This document shows, piece after piece, positions 26,554 to 34,459 of a stretch of DNA of 64,000 nucleotides; positions within the stretch are counted from its first letter, which is position 1; every line of letters begins with the position of its first letter. Where the stretch lies: the NCBI GenBank assembly GCA_035606355.1, contig DATNFO010000036.1:115181-179180 (forward strand), read 5' to 3'. Position numbers and translations under genes: made by a program. The notes below the pieces were generated by a model. That model was not told the origin of the DNA. It searched no databases and saw nothing but the letters and a program-made list of their open reading frames with translations. Source of the stretch: Sulfopaludibacter sp035606355. GTDB taxonomy: Bacteria > Acidobacteriota > Terriglobia > Bryobacterales > Bryobacteraceae.

Positions 26554-28162
26554 GTGGCTCATGCGTTTTCTGCCGTTGAGTGTGGCTGCCTTATCCGCCG
26601 TCGCGCAGCCGCAACCCACCGCTCCAGTTGCGGGAGCGGCTTCCATCTCCGGCGTGGTCACCAACTCCGTCACCACCGCCCCCCTGCCGCGCGCGCACGT
26701 GACAGTCGTCATTCTCGGGAACACAGGCGCGCAATTCTTTGGAGCCGTGACCGACGCCGATGGCAAATTCAGCGTCGAAGGATTGCCCGCGGGCCGATTC
26801 ATCCTTACCGTCGACCGCGCCGGCTTTGTCGTGCCCGCCTCCGGCAACCGGCTCTCGGATACGCAATTGCGGCCCGGCGAGAAAAGAGAAAACGTGAAGT
26901 TGGCGCTCGCGCCCACGGGTGCGATTTCCGGGCGGGTGCTCAACGCCGATGGTCTCGCCGTGCCCGGAGCCATCGTCTCCATCGAGGGCGGTCCATTTGG
27001 ATTGAATCCGGCAACCACCGATGAGAAAGGGCAGTTTCGAATCAGCGGTCTGCCGCCCGGCCATTATCGCGTCGTTGCCAACCCGGCGGTGATGCCGTTC
27101 CCGCCGGAGATCCGCACGGACGGTACGCGCGAGGTCCACTACGCCCGCACATATTATCCCGATGTCCTCACTTCCAAGGCCGCCCAGCGCATCGAAGTTG
27201 GAGCGGGAATCGATGCCATGGGCATGGACATCCGCCTCGTCCGCACTCCGATCGTCACCGTCAGCGGCAGAGTTTCCGACATACCCGCTGGCGGAAAAAC
27301 TCTGGTCCGCGCTCTTTTGAACGGCACGGTCGGCAACGGCGTGCAGGCGACCGCCAACGTCAAGCCCGATGGCTCGTTTCAGATTTGGCAGCTCGATCCG
27401 GGAACGTACACGCTGGTCGCGACCAACACCGCGTCAGCGCCGGGACCGTCGCGCGGCTTGCAATCGACGCAAGTGGAGATTGAGGTGGCAGGCAAGGATA
27501 TCGAACGCGTTGAGCTCCGCATGATCCAGCCCTTCGACCTGACCGCCCGCCTCGCGTTTGACGATGCTAAGGCACGCGAAGCACCCGCAATGCAGTCCCC
27601 GCAGGGCCGTGGACAGCAAGCTGCCGCCCAAGCCACGCCGCGCCCGCCGGCGCCCCGGCGCATCATGCTGCGCCCCGAAGGACAGTCATTCGTCAACTTC
27701 GGACCGTCGATCTTCCAACCTATGGAAGTCGGCGCCGATGATTCCATCACGGTCGAAAAGCTTCTACCGGCGCGCTACCACGTCACGGCCACCTGGGGAC
27801 CGTACGTCAAGTCGGTGACCATCGGCACCGTCGAGACGGAGGGCGATACTCTAGACTTGCGCAACGGACCGGCCGGACCCGTCACCGTAACGTTGGCCTC
27901 GGTCACCGGCGAAGTTTCGGGAGTGGTTAGCGATCCCAGCGGACCGGCGGCAGGTGTCCGCATAACAATGCTGTCGGACCGCGGTCCGGCGGGAACTCAG
28001 GGGTATCGAGCCGCCATGTCCGGGCCCGATGGCAACTACAGCTTCAAAGCCGTGCCGCCCGGCAAATACAAGCTGGTCGTGGGCGACGCGGATTCGGAGG
28101 ATCCGGCCGAAACCGTCGACGTCCATGCGGGAGACAAGCTGGTAAAAGCTCTGGCGAAATGA
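26534..28162 (+). CDS. secreted carboxypeptidase-regulatory-like domain protein (paralogue 2)
   Basis: 542 aa. Domain plan is the same as its upstream neighbour: a signal peptide (ends ..AVAQ), then ISGVVTNSVTTAPLPRAHV, ISGRVLNADGLAVPGA and VSGVVSDPSGPAAGV modules, each followed by a G.Y.F.GLPPG-type strand. The pair is a tandem duplication, with the second start inside the first gene, so they are translated together. Confidence 0.78.
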   Translation: MSSRSCKWLMRFLPLSVAALSAVAQPQPTAPVAGAASISGVVTNSVTTAPLPRAHVTVVILGNTGAQFFGAVTDADGKFSVEGLPAGRFILTVDRAGFVVPASGNRLSDTQLRPGEKRENVKLALAPTGAISGRVLNADGLAVPGAIVSIEGGPFGLNPATTDEKGQFRISGLPPGHYRVVANPAVMPFPPEIRTDGTREVHYARTYYPDVLTSKAAQRIEVGAGIDAMGMDIRLVRTPIVTVSGRVSDIPAGGKTLVRALLNGTVGNGVQATANVKPDGSFQIWQLDPGTYTLVATNTASAPGPSRGLQSTQVEIEVAGKDIERVELRMIQPFDLTARLAFDDAKAREAPAMQSPQGRGQQAAAQATPRPPAPRRIMLRPEGQSFVNFGPSIFQPMEVGADDSITVEKLLPARYHVTATWGPYVKSVTIGTVETEGDTLDLRNGPAGPVTVTLASVTGEVSGVVSDPSGPAAGVRITMLSDRGPAGTQGYRAAMSGPDGNYSFKAVPPGKYKLVVGDADSEDPAETVDVHAGDKLVKALAK

Positions 28163-28207
28163 TCGTTGCGGAGTCAGTCGACCCAGCAAAGATGAGACGA
28201 TTCGCCG

Positions 28208-28630
28208 CTAATCGAAGCGCACCAGGATAGGACCCAATAAGTACGCCGTGAAACAGCCGATCAGGAACAAAACTGCGGAGCACCAAAGCACAAAACGGCT
28301 GACACGAGACGCCGTCTGGCACGCGCTCGGCTCACTCGGGTCGCAAGCACCCCTTCGCGCTTGTAGCCGCGGCGCGATCGCATACACATACACGAAATTG
28401 CCGGATATCAACAAACCCGCGATGAGGAATACTACATTCTTATGACGCGACATCGCGACCAGCCAGGGGACCTCCGAGAGCACGGAAGCGACGGTTGCCC
28501 CCAGCCCAAAGAGCACCAGCAACGAGGGCAGGGCACAGCAGAGTAGCGTCCCTACAGATGAAAAAAGAGAGAGATAGCTGAGTGCGCCGGAACGGGAACG
28601 CCCCGGCGCAGTGGTGGCTTTTGACTGCAT
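28208..28630 (-). CDS. MerT-like small membrane protein
   Basis: 140 aa with three to four hydrophobic helices. The first carries a Cys pair (GTLLCCALPSLLVLFGLGA), the arrangement used by MerT to relay Hg(II) across the inner membrane. A loop Cys pair follows (ACDPSEPSACQ). The RBS AGGAGG overlaps the stop of the upstream HMA gene (7-bp gap), so it is translated with it. Mercury transport is inferred by analogy; another soft metal is possible. Confidence 0.72.
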   Translation of the reverse strand: MQSKATTAPGRSRSGALSYLSLFSSVGTLLCCALPSLLVLFGLGATVASVLSEVPWLVAMSRHKNVVFLIAGLLISGNFVYVYAIAPRLQARRGACDPSEPSACQTASRVSRFVLWCSAVLFLIGCFTAYLLGPILVRFD

Positions 28631-28637
28631 TTTCCTC

Positions 28638-29138
28638 CTACTTCACTTGCTTTACCTGAAGCGGCGCCAGTGCCTTCAGGTCCTTTCCCGGCGTCATGAC
28701 ACCCTGAATCACGACAGACTGCCCGAGCTTTCCGGCAGCCTCATTGAACCCTGCGGCATTCTTTGGGTCGGGAACAAGATCCAAGATGTCGTTGGTGCCG
28801 GAAACCTTCAGTTGCAACCTTCCCGGCGTACCTGATAGCTCGCCGCGCACGGAGATCGCAGTGGCTTTCGGCGTGTAGCCTTTTTCGTGCAGCAACTCCC
28901 AAAAGCGCGGCACGGACACCGTGTTCCCCGGCTTCAGCTTCACCGTGGCCAGACCCTGATTCAGGCTCACGTCGACTGTTTCTACTCCGGGCACTTTCTT
29001 CAATGCCACATCCACGATGTGGGCGCACGTCATTCAATCCATACCGAAGATCGACAAATCCACTTGCAGCAATTCTGCCCGGCCGGGCAGAACCGCGAGC
29101 ACCGTGGCGCACGCGAGAACCGAAAACGTCTTTCTCAT
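28638..29138 (-). CDS. periplasmic HMA-domain protein, predicted selenoprotein (UGA at codon 35)
   Basis: 166 aa if UGA at 29036-29034 is read as selenocysteine (U35). From ATG 29138 (AAAGGA upstream) the frame gives a signal peptide (MRKTFSVLACATVLAVLPGRA), then LSIFGMD-U-MTCAHIVDVALKKVPGVE. This is a heavy-metal-associated fold in which GMDCxxC has become GMDUxxC. Conservation continues unbroken after the UGA, and the signal peptide lies only before it, so a conventional start at the ATG just after UGA (29033) would lose both export and half the metal site. A C-terminal domain (about 90-166) follows. It sits between an outer-membrane protein and a MerT-like protein. A nonsense pseudogene is the alternative, but the exact position and the hairpin argue against it. 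Confidence 0.8.
29006..29022 (-). promoter_or_regulatory. candidate bacterial SECIS hairpin
   Basis: In the mRNA, a perfect 7-bp stem CCACAUC/GAUGUGG closes a GUG loop. The loop G is 18 nt after the UGA codon at 29036-29034, within the 16-37 nt window known for bacterial SECIS elements, and G is the first loop base as that model requires. An eighth G-C pair is possible across a bulged C. It lies inside the coding frame, as bacterial SECIS elements do. Confidence 0.7.
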
Positions 29139-29150
29139 GATTCAATCCTT

Positions 29151-30008
29151 TCAAAAGAAATAAGCAAAGTTGATTGCGAAACGGTAGCGCTCTTTTGGAA
29201 AGAGCGGTCCCGCGTCGCGATAGAGCGGAAACTGAATCCCTGCCTCAACCCCGATCGCGCGGTAGACGCCCAGCACGCTCGGCCCGAGAAACATCTGGTT
29301 CGTTCCACTGCCGGGCAGGTCGAGCATCTGGCGTCGAAGAGTGCCGGCCCGTTCGCCCGTGAACTCTCCGAAGATGCGCCAATCCCAACGCGGGTAGTCG
29401 GTACGCCAGGAAAGCGGACGGTAGCCATAAACAGCCGTGTAAGTCACCAAATCGGGACGCCGGTCGCCTTGCGATTCCGTGTATCGCTGATAGGTTGCGC
29501 CGGCCCATACGTACTGGCTGCGCGATGCCACTCCCGTTACGGCCCCGGCCATATACCCAGCTCCACTGTGCAGTCCCCGATAAGGTCCGGCTTCTTGTTG
29601 CGGGCCGGGCAGCAGAATTCCGCCCACGGCGGTACTCTCGAACCGCTTTCCGGCTGAGTCTTTCTTCTGAAACCGCCACCAGGCAAGCCCGCTGAAATCG
29701 CCGCTGATCGGAGTGTTAGTTGTGATCGTTGAGCGCGCATACGGGTCCGGCTCCAGGACCACCGGCCCCGATACCGTCACCTTAAGATTCTGCGTGACAC
29801 CGTAGCCCAGCTCGGCCTCGAGCGCCGAACTGACGCCGCCGGTACCGCCGCGCCCGTTAACGCCCAGATCGAAACTCCATCCCCCTTTCGGATTGGTCGG
29901 CGTTGCCAGGCCAAATACCGGCCCATGATCGGCGCCGCTCAATAGTGGCGCGGCCGCCAGTAGCGCAGTCATCGCCATGATGAACTGCCGCCCGTATCGA
30001 TGCAGCAT
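29151..30008 (-). CDS. outer-membrane beta-barrel protein of the metal operon
   Basis: 285 aa from ATG 30008, chosen for GGGAGGAG directly upstream. A signal peptide (about 1-27, ending LLSGA) is followed by alternating amphipathic strands and a C-terminal Phe (FAINFAYFF), the usual beta-barrel ending. There is no recognised family. It is 12 bp upstream of the HMA gene, suggesting an outer-membrane channel or sensor for the same metal. Confidence 0.7.
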   Translation of the reverse strand: MLHRYGRQFIMAMTALLAAAPLLSGADHGPVFGLATPTNPKGGWSFDLGVNGRGGTGGVSSALEAELGYGVTQNLKVTVSGPVVLEPDPYARSTITTNTPISGDFSGLAWWRFQKKDSAGKRFESTAVGGILLPGPQQEAGPYRGLHSGAGYMAGAVTGVASRSQYVWAGATYQRYTESQGDRRPDLVTYTAVYGYRPLSWRTDYPRWDWRIFGEFTGERAGTLRRQMLDLPGSGTNQMFLGPSVLGVYRAIGVEAGIQFPLYRDAGPLFPKERYRFAINFAYFF

Positions 30009-30099
30009 ATCTCCTCCCTGGAATCGCCATCGCTCCGCCGGCGGTGCGACGGCAGAGTGCAAACACACGCGCACCAGCTTTCCGCGAGGACAAGGAGGA

Positions 30100-30456
30100 C
30101 TAAATCAGGAAGGTGGAATTCAGAACCTGCAAATCGGGCGGCGATGCATCGATGTGGAGAACATCGCGCGAAGGAGAAAAGCATTCGGGATCGTGAACGC
30201 AGAACGTGATCCGCTCGATCGCGATTGCCGGCAAGTCGAAGTGAAGATCGATGCCTTTTTGGTGATCGAACGCAATTTGCTTGCAGTCGCGAGAGTTGTT
30301 CGAGTGGGGAAGTTTCCTATTGCAATGTCCATCCGGATTGCAGCATCCCCGCGACTGCCCGAACATGAAGTACTGTTCGCAAGAAACGCAGCCGCCCCAG
30401 ACCAGAGTGGTCACAAGCAGCAGCGAAAGAAACGAACTGGCGAGCGCACGCAGCAC
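30100..30456 (-). CDS. Cys-rich secreted protein, first gene of the metal operon
   Basis: 118 aa from GTG 30456. A signal peptide (about 1-20) leads into a Cys-rich block (GGCVSCEQYFMFGQSRGCC, then DGHCNRK) with five closely spaced Cys, plus later CKQ, FCVHDPEC and several His. It is a plausible periplasmic metal-binding protein. It opens the minus-strand set that continues with the barrel, HMA and MerT-like genes. The start is only 8 bases from a TATAAT box. Confidence 0.7.
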   Translation of the reverse strand: MLRALASSFLSLLLVTTLVWGGCVSCEQYFMFGQSRGCCNPDGHCNRKLPHSNNSRDCKQIAFDHQKGIDLHFDLPAIAIERITFCVHDPECFSPSRDVLHIDASPPDLQVLNSTFLI

Positions 30457-30464
30457 TTTCTTAA

Positions 30465-30470
30465 ATTATA
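30465..30470 (-). promoter_or_regulatory. -10 box of the metal operon, leaderless layout
   Basis: A perfect TATAAT (minus strand) ends 8 bases before the GTG at 30456, so transcription would begin at or next to the start codon. No good -35 at 17 bp is visible; TTGATC is at 20 bp, a long spacer of the kind MerR-family activators use. That regulator is not present nearby. Confidence 0.5.
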
Positions 30471-30492
30471 GACGCCGAAACGCGCTTGCAGA

Positions 30493-31002
30493 TCAAGCCG
30501 ATTCTATGATGCGCTTAGCCACTGGGTTAACGAGTCCACAGAGACCTCCGCCGTCTTCGCCGCCCTCGCCGATGCACGCGCCGCCGCATCCCTCACTCTT
30601 TGCCGACGCGCGCTCCGTAGCCGAGCTGGCCAGACCTTTCAGTATCTCCTCCCCGCCATTTCGCGCCGCCCGCGAATCCTCGAACGCGCCCGCCTGATCC
30701 ACAGACGCCATAAAGGCAGAAACCACCTCATCCGGCCCAATCAGTCGGGACTCGTACTCGCCCGCCGATGGCTCGTCCAATGCGAAGTCGGGTGGAATCA
30801 CAGCTTTGACGCGCTTGACAGGTTTCTCGGAAATGAGCACAGAACGGAAACCAAGGCATGAACGGATCAGGACAATTGCGGATCCTTTCGGGAATTCGCC
30901 GCTCCGCGTCCGGAGGCCTTTTCCTGCTGCGCCACGGCCGCTACGAGGAGATCGTCGTACCCGAGCGCATTGTCTACGGGGCGGAGCTTCGCTTTTGAAC
31001 AT
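30493..31002 (-). CDS. doubtful hypothetical protein
   Basis: 169-codon open frame whose C-terminal 100 residues look protein-like (DEVVSAFMASVDQAGAFEDS; Gly/Cys-rich GCGGACIGEGGEDGGGLCG), but the N-terminal third is Arg-rich and runs antisense to the decayed SRPBCC gene. If real, a shorter start is likely. No family is recognised. Confidence 0.25.
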   Translation of the reverse strand: MFKSEAPPRRQCARVRRSPRSGRGAAGKGLRTRSGEFPKGSAIVLIRSCLGFRSVLISEKPVKRVKAVIPPDFALDEPSAGEYESRLIGPDEVVSAFMASVDQAGAFEDSRAARNGGEEILKGLASSATERASAKSEGCGGACIGEGGEDGGGLCGLVNPVAKRIIESA

Positions 31003-31175
31003 TACGAGTCGTGGTCGAGTTTACCGAGACCGTCGCGGGGATCCGTGTGACGCTCTCGCACGAAGGTCTCGATAACCCGGTCGTCTTCGACAACGTCTCG
31101 CGCGGGACCGCGGACTCTTTCGCGAAACTGGAAACGTTGTTAATGCGCTGCAAGGAGCTCGCACGAACTACATGA
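30870..31175 (+). pseudogene. AHSA1/SRPBCC-family gene remnant with internal stop
   Basis: The frame reads FLLRHGRYEEIVVPERIVYG, then a UGA after AELRF, then VVVEFTETVAGIRVTLSHEGL. This order is characteristic of AHSA1-type SRPBCC proteins. The usual N-terminal helix-strand start is missing. The last part (GTG 31011 to TGA 31173-31175) could still be translated as 54 aa. The UGA is not at a Cys position, so recoding is unlikely. Confidence 0.6.
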
Positions 31176-31247
31176 GTATCTCATGCAGTCGATAGCGTAC
31201 CTGGCGGAGTGGACTGTGGTAGGGTTGGCCATCGGAGCCATCTATAG

Positions 31248-31589
31248 ATGAAATCCAAATACACCGGCCCTCCGGAGAAACTTGCCTTATATGAGAAACT
31301 CATCGCCGGCATTTCCGCGGTCGAACTGAAAGGGGCCGCCAATCCCTACACTTCGATCAATGGACACATGACCAGTCGTCTCGATCCTTCCGGCAAGCTG
31401 GCGCTCCGCTTGCCTCCCGATGAGCGCGGGAAGTTCTTGAGTAAGTACGATGCAAAACTCTTCGAGTCCTACGGCATCGTACAAAAGGAATACGTCGAGG
31501 TCCCCGACGCGCTCCTGAGGAAAACTGCCGAACTCAAGCGCTACTTCGAAATCAGCGTCCAGTACGTCCAGACACTCAAGCCCAAGTAG
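31248..31589 (+). CDS. TfoX/Sxy-like small protein
   Basis: 113 aa. The fold pattern SINGHMTSRLDPSGKLALRL followed by PPDERGKFLSKYD and a C-terminal VEVPDALLRKTAELKRYFEIS matches small proteins annotated as TfoX N-terminal-like, which share a fold with YjbR. The role is unknown; no competence genes are near. Confidence 0.65.
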   Translation: MKSKYTGPPEKLALYEKLIAGISAVELKGAANPYTSINGHMTSRLDPSGKLALRLPPDERGKFLSKYDAKLFESYGIVQKEYVEVPDALLRKTAELKRYFEISVQYVQTLKPK

Positions 31590-31883
31590 CTACTGTCCAC
31601 CCGCGGCCCGTTCGCAGGGGGACATTCCGCCCTACGGGACGATCTGGGAGATAGACAACCGGTCACCAACGGGTAATATGTAATGAAATTCGTCTATTCA
31701 CCAACCACAACCCCATTGCATTTACCGCGTCTCGCACTCGATCTTCCGAATTCACAGCAGTTTGCAACTCGACCCTGGACGTAGCCGGACTTGCGTCATC
31801 GCGCGGAAGAGACGCGCGGCGATCGGCGCCTGCATTCGGAGCCGGAACAGGGCGTAAACATTGAACTCGACGTTGCGATCCGC

Positions 31884-32396
31884 TTAGCCGCGTGCGTCCG
31901 CGGACCGGGTTTGCGAAGTACCCATGGCGGCAACGCGTCCGGCGATGTTCATCAGCCCTTCTCGGAAAGATCCGGATTGAGTGTTGGCAACGCTGAGTAA
32001 CGCGGCGGCGAGAGGGTTTACCCAGGGAGGCGGGCCGGGCCAGGGCCACGGGATTCGCCGCGGAGGTGTACCGCAGAAATCATCGAGGAACGCCTGAATC
32101 GCGGCCTCGGCATGAGCAGAGTATTGCTGGCCGAGATGCGTGTCCGCCAGAGCCTTGCCCAACTCCTGGATGTTCACGAGGGTGGCCAGGTAGCGCACGA
32201 CGAGATTGCGCCACGGGTCCGGCACGGGACCTTCGGAACTGTGGGGCGGCAGCGGCTGCGGATTGAGTTCCTCGGCATGTGTCATGTGCGGCCGGTGGGG
32301 CCCGGATTGTCCCGAACCGAGAAATGGGTCATGTAAGAGTGCGCGCACGAGGTCTTCGTACGAGCCGAAGTACGGGGGTAAATAGGGTGTGCTCAT
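31884..32396 (-). CDS. hypothetical protein with LNPQPLPP motif
   Basis: 170 aa from ATG 32396 (MSTPYLPPYFGSYEDLVRAL). A Pro-rich motif ELNPQPLPP at about 46 separates a short N-terminal segment from a helical C-terminal part (DPWRNLVVRYLATLVNIQELG ..). A second Pro/Trp stretch (IPWPWPGPPPW) is near 128. I recognise the LNPQPLPP motif as recurrent in proteins of this kind of bacterium, but no function is known to me. There is no signal peptide. Confidence 0.55.
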   Translation of the reverse strand: MSTPYLPPYFGSYEDLVRALLHDPFLGSGQSGPHRPHMTHAEELNPQPLPPHSSEGPVPDPWRNLVVRYLATLVNIQELGKALADTHLGQQYSAHAEAAIQAFLDDFCGTPPRRIPWPWPGPPPWVNPLAAALLSVANTQSGSFREGLMNIAGRVAAMGTSQTRSADARG

Positions 32397-32439
32397 AGTG
32401 AATCCTTTCTTTCCAAAAACAAACGCGCGCTGGAGCGAA

Positions 32440-33036
32440 TCAGTGCAGAGTAGCGTTGCCCGTAAACGCGCAACCACCGGAGCCCGGGTTGCCGGGGGAA
32501 ATTGAGATTGCAACGGCGATGGATTCGGCGACCACCGACGGGCAACCGACATTGAAGTTGACGCTCCTTCCAGTCACGTGCCAGATGCGAGTGTATGTTC
32601 CCATGTCCATACTGGCGCTGCCGCCTGCCAAAGCCCCCTCGAGGACAAGTTCTTCCACTTGCCAGAACTGCGTATCGGCAAGAGGTTCGATGGGGTTGGT
32701 AAATCCCCGTATGGCCCCGCCCTTGATGGTTACTGCGGTTGACAAAGCAGCACCTGTAGTGATTCCCAGGGTGTCCGGCGCTCCACCGGTTCCCGGAGTC
32801 GTGATGCTGAAACCCGCCAGGTCGAGAGTGACATTGCTGGCTACGATAATTATGCCGTTTGCTCCCGCCGGCACGACCAGGTTTCCTGACAGCTTATAGC
32901 TGCCGGGCTGCGAGATCGTAAATGGAAATCCGCCGGCGCCCGTCACCGACGCCTGGTTGATCAGCACGACTCCATCTACGGCGAATGCGGTCGCCGGAAG
33001 CAGCGCGAGTGCGGCAAGCAAGACGCTTTTCATCAT
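32440..33036 (-). CDS. secreted beta-helix-like protein
   Basis: 198 aa with a signal peptide (ends ATAFA). The body is rich in short strands with a right-handed beta-helix rhythm (SGNLVVPAGANGIIIVASNVTLDLAGFSI, in parts), as in NosD/pectate-lyase-like folds, but it has too few coils for a full enzyme. It overlaps the upstream PEP-CTERM gene by 4 bp, so the two are co-translated. Confidence 0.65.
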   Translation of the reverse strand: MMKSVLLAALALLPATAFAVDGVVLINQASVTGAGGFPFTISQPGSYKLSGNLVVPAGANGIIIVASNVTLDLAGFSITTPGTGGAPDTLGITTGAALSTAVTIKGGAIRGFTNPIEPLADTQFWQVEELVLEGALAGGSASMDMGTYTRIWHVTGRSVNFNVGCPSVVAESIAVAISISPGNPGSGGCAFTGNATLH

Positions 33037-33668
33037 TTATTTCTCCTCCGATTTTGTTTTCTGATAAATCCAATCGCGGCCACAACGCAGCCGACATAGG
33101 CGAACTGCGAAGGCTCGGGGACCGCACTCGCGCCGCGGTAGGAATACTGGTCGATGGAACCGTGGATGTCGGTGGTCCCGTCGTCCTCCAACAGGTCGAG
33201 CGGATGCGGCTGGTCCAGGCCGGCAGCCGCGACATTCTGGGAATTCAACATCGCGGCGGGAATCTGGAAACTTGCGGTCAACTGATTGCCTACGGCGCAC
33301 CCGCTGCCGGTCGTGAGGCAGGCGAGCAGGCTCACGGTATCGAAGACGCCGTTTGCAGAAACGGTCAGGCTAATGGATCCGAAGCTGCTTTCGGTTCCTG
33401 GCTGCGACTGATCGGTGAACACGAGCGTCGCGCCGGTAAGATCGTGCGCGGCCGGCGAAGGCGCCGTGATCGAGACGGGAAAAGTAAGTGCGACCGCGAA
33501 CGGATCGCCATCCAGAATTGCATTGAGCAGTGGATTATTCACGGCCGGTCCAGTGCCGTCCGCTGTCGATTGCGTGATGATGCCGTTGAACTGGATCACA
33601 TCCGCGAATGCCGCGTTGGCCAATGCCAGACTGCTCAAAAGCACTACTTTGCCAAGTCGCCCTCGCAT
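33033..33668 (-). CDS. PEP-CTERM sorting-domain protein
   Basis: 211 aa. A signal peptide (ends NAAFA), a beta-rich secreted domain with one probable disulfide (LLACLTTGSGCAVG), and a C-terminal AVPEPSQFAYVGC sorting motif followed by a hydrophobic helix and KQNRRRNK. This is the second exosortase substrate in the window. No exosortase gene is visible here. Confidence 0.82.
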   Translation of the reverse strand: MRGRLGKVVLLSSLALANAAFADVIQFNGIITQSTADGTGPAVNNPLLNAILDGDPFAVALTFPVSITAPSPAAHDLTGATLVFTDQSQPGTESSFGSISLTVSANGVFDTVSLLACLTTGSGCAVGNQLTASFQIPAAMLNSQNVAAAGLDQPHPLDLLEDDGTTDIHGSIDQYSYRGASAVPEPSQFAYVGCVVAAIGFIRKQNRRRNK

Positions 33669-33770
33669 TGCTCCTCCGTGTCTTCACACGAGTTACTAGC
33701 GAGTATAGGGCGTCATCGATTTCCCGGTAAGCCGCATAAACATGCGATGGCCCGTCAGGGGCGGGAATGG

Positions 33771-34014
33771 TTAGAACAGATCGGAATGCGCGCCGGTGCG
33801 GACGAGGTGCAGGTCCTCGCCGTCCAAGGCTCGATATGGCAGTCTCGAAAGTGGGACCACTCGCCGCTTAGCGGGTGATCCTTGTAGCGCGCCGGTAGCG
33901 GCTTTCCTCCACCAGCAACAGGATGAGCTCGCGTAATTTCGCCATGTCCTTGCCGCGCTTTCGCGCCAACTTAACATCTCGGCGGAATTGGGCGCCGCTG
34001 ATCGCGGTCCGCAA
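33771..34014 (-). pseudogene. YafQ/RelE-family toxin remnant
   Basis: Pieces of one YafQ-like mRNase occur in three frames in the correct order: FRRDVKLARKRGKDMAKLREL, then YKDHPLSGEWSHFRDCHIEP, then GEDLHLVRTGAHSDLF at the C-terminus. At least two frameshifts and a short deletion (after HIEP) are needed to explain this. No intact antitoxin gene precedes it. It sits just outside the integrated element. Confidence 0.8.
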
Positions 34015-34289
34015 CGATCAGATTCCCAGGTGATCCACTTGATTCGGGCGGGTAGCTCATCGATGGTAGAAGGCGACGATGAGGATCAACATGAATCCCA
34101 GCCGCAAGGTGCTGAGTGGCGAGCACACGAAGAGCGTCTCTGCGAGGGCGGACATCCCGCGGGGTCCAACGGGGTCCAAAACGCGCACGTGGGCGTTCTA
34201 ACGCGCACGTAAGAGTTCCCCGGGATCCAAAACGCTATTGCGCAAGTTTTTGTTTTTACAAATGGGATTTTGAAACTGGCGAAGTGAAA

Positions 34290-34315
34290 TGGCGGGGACG
34301 ACGGGGCTCGAACCC
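34290..34315 (-). other. tRNA 3'-end fragment, probable attachment site
   Basis: On the minus strand the sequence ends CGGGTTCGAGCCCCG-TCGTCCCCG-CCA: a T-arm with the TTCGAGC loop, the 3' acceptor strand, discriminator G and an encoded CCA. No D-arm or anticodon arm follows upstream, so it is only the 3' end. This is typical of one border of an element integrated into a tRNA gene; the intact tRNA should be at the other border. The isoacceptor cannot be read. Confidence 0.78.
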
Positions 34316-34459
34316 GTTTCCGGTCACTGACGGTGGTGGTCATGTAAAGACAACACCTTTAATTTCAACATTACAGTGGACAGGTGCGGACACATCAAGG
34401 ACAGTTCTGGACAAGGATAAGCTACAATAAGCTACAATTCCCGTGCTACAATTCGGCTC

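Noticed and set aside
30880..31175. UGA in the SRPBCC-like gene as a second selenocysteine codon
   Set aside because: The UGA is not at a Cys position of the family and no hairpin in the right window is evident. The N-terminus is missing, so decay is simpler.
34290..34365. A complete tRNA gene at the element border
   Set aside because: Only the T-arm and acceptor 3' strand are present; no anticodon or D-arm can be folded from the next 50 bases.
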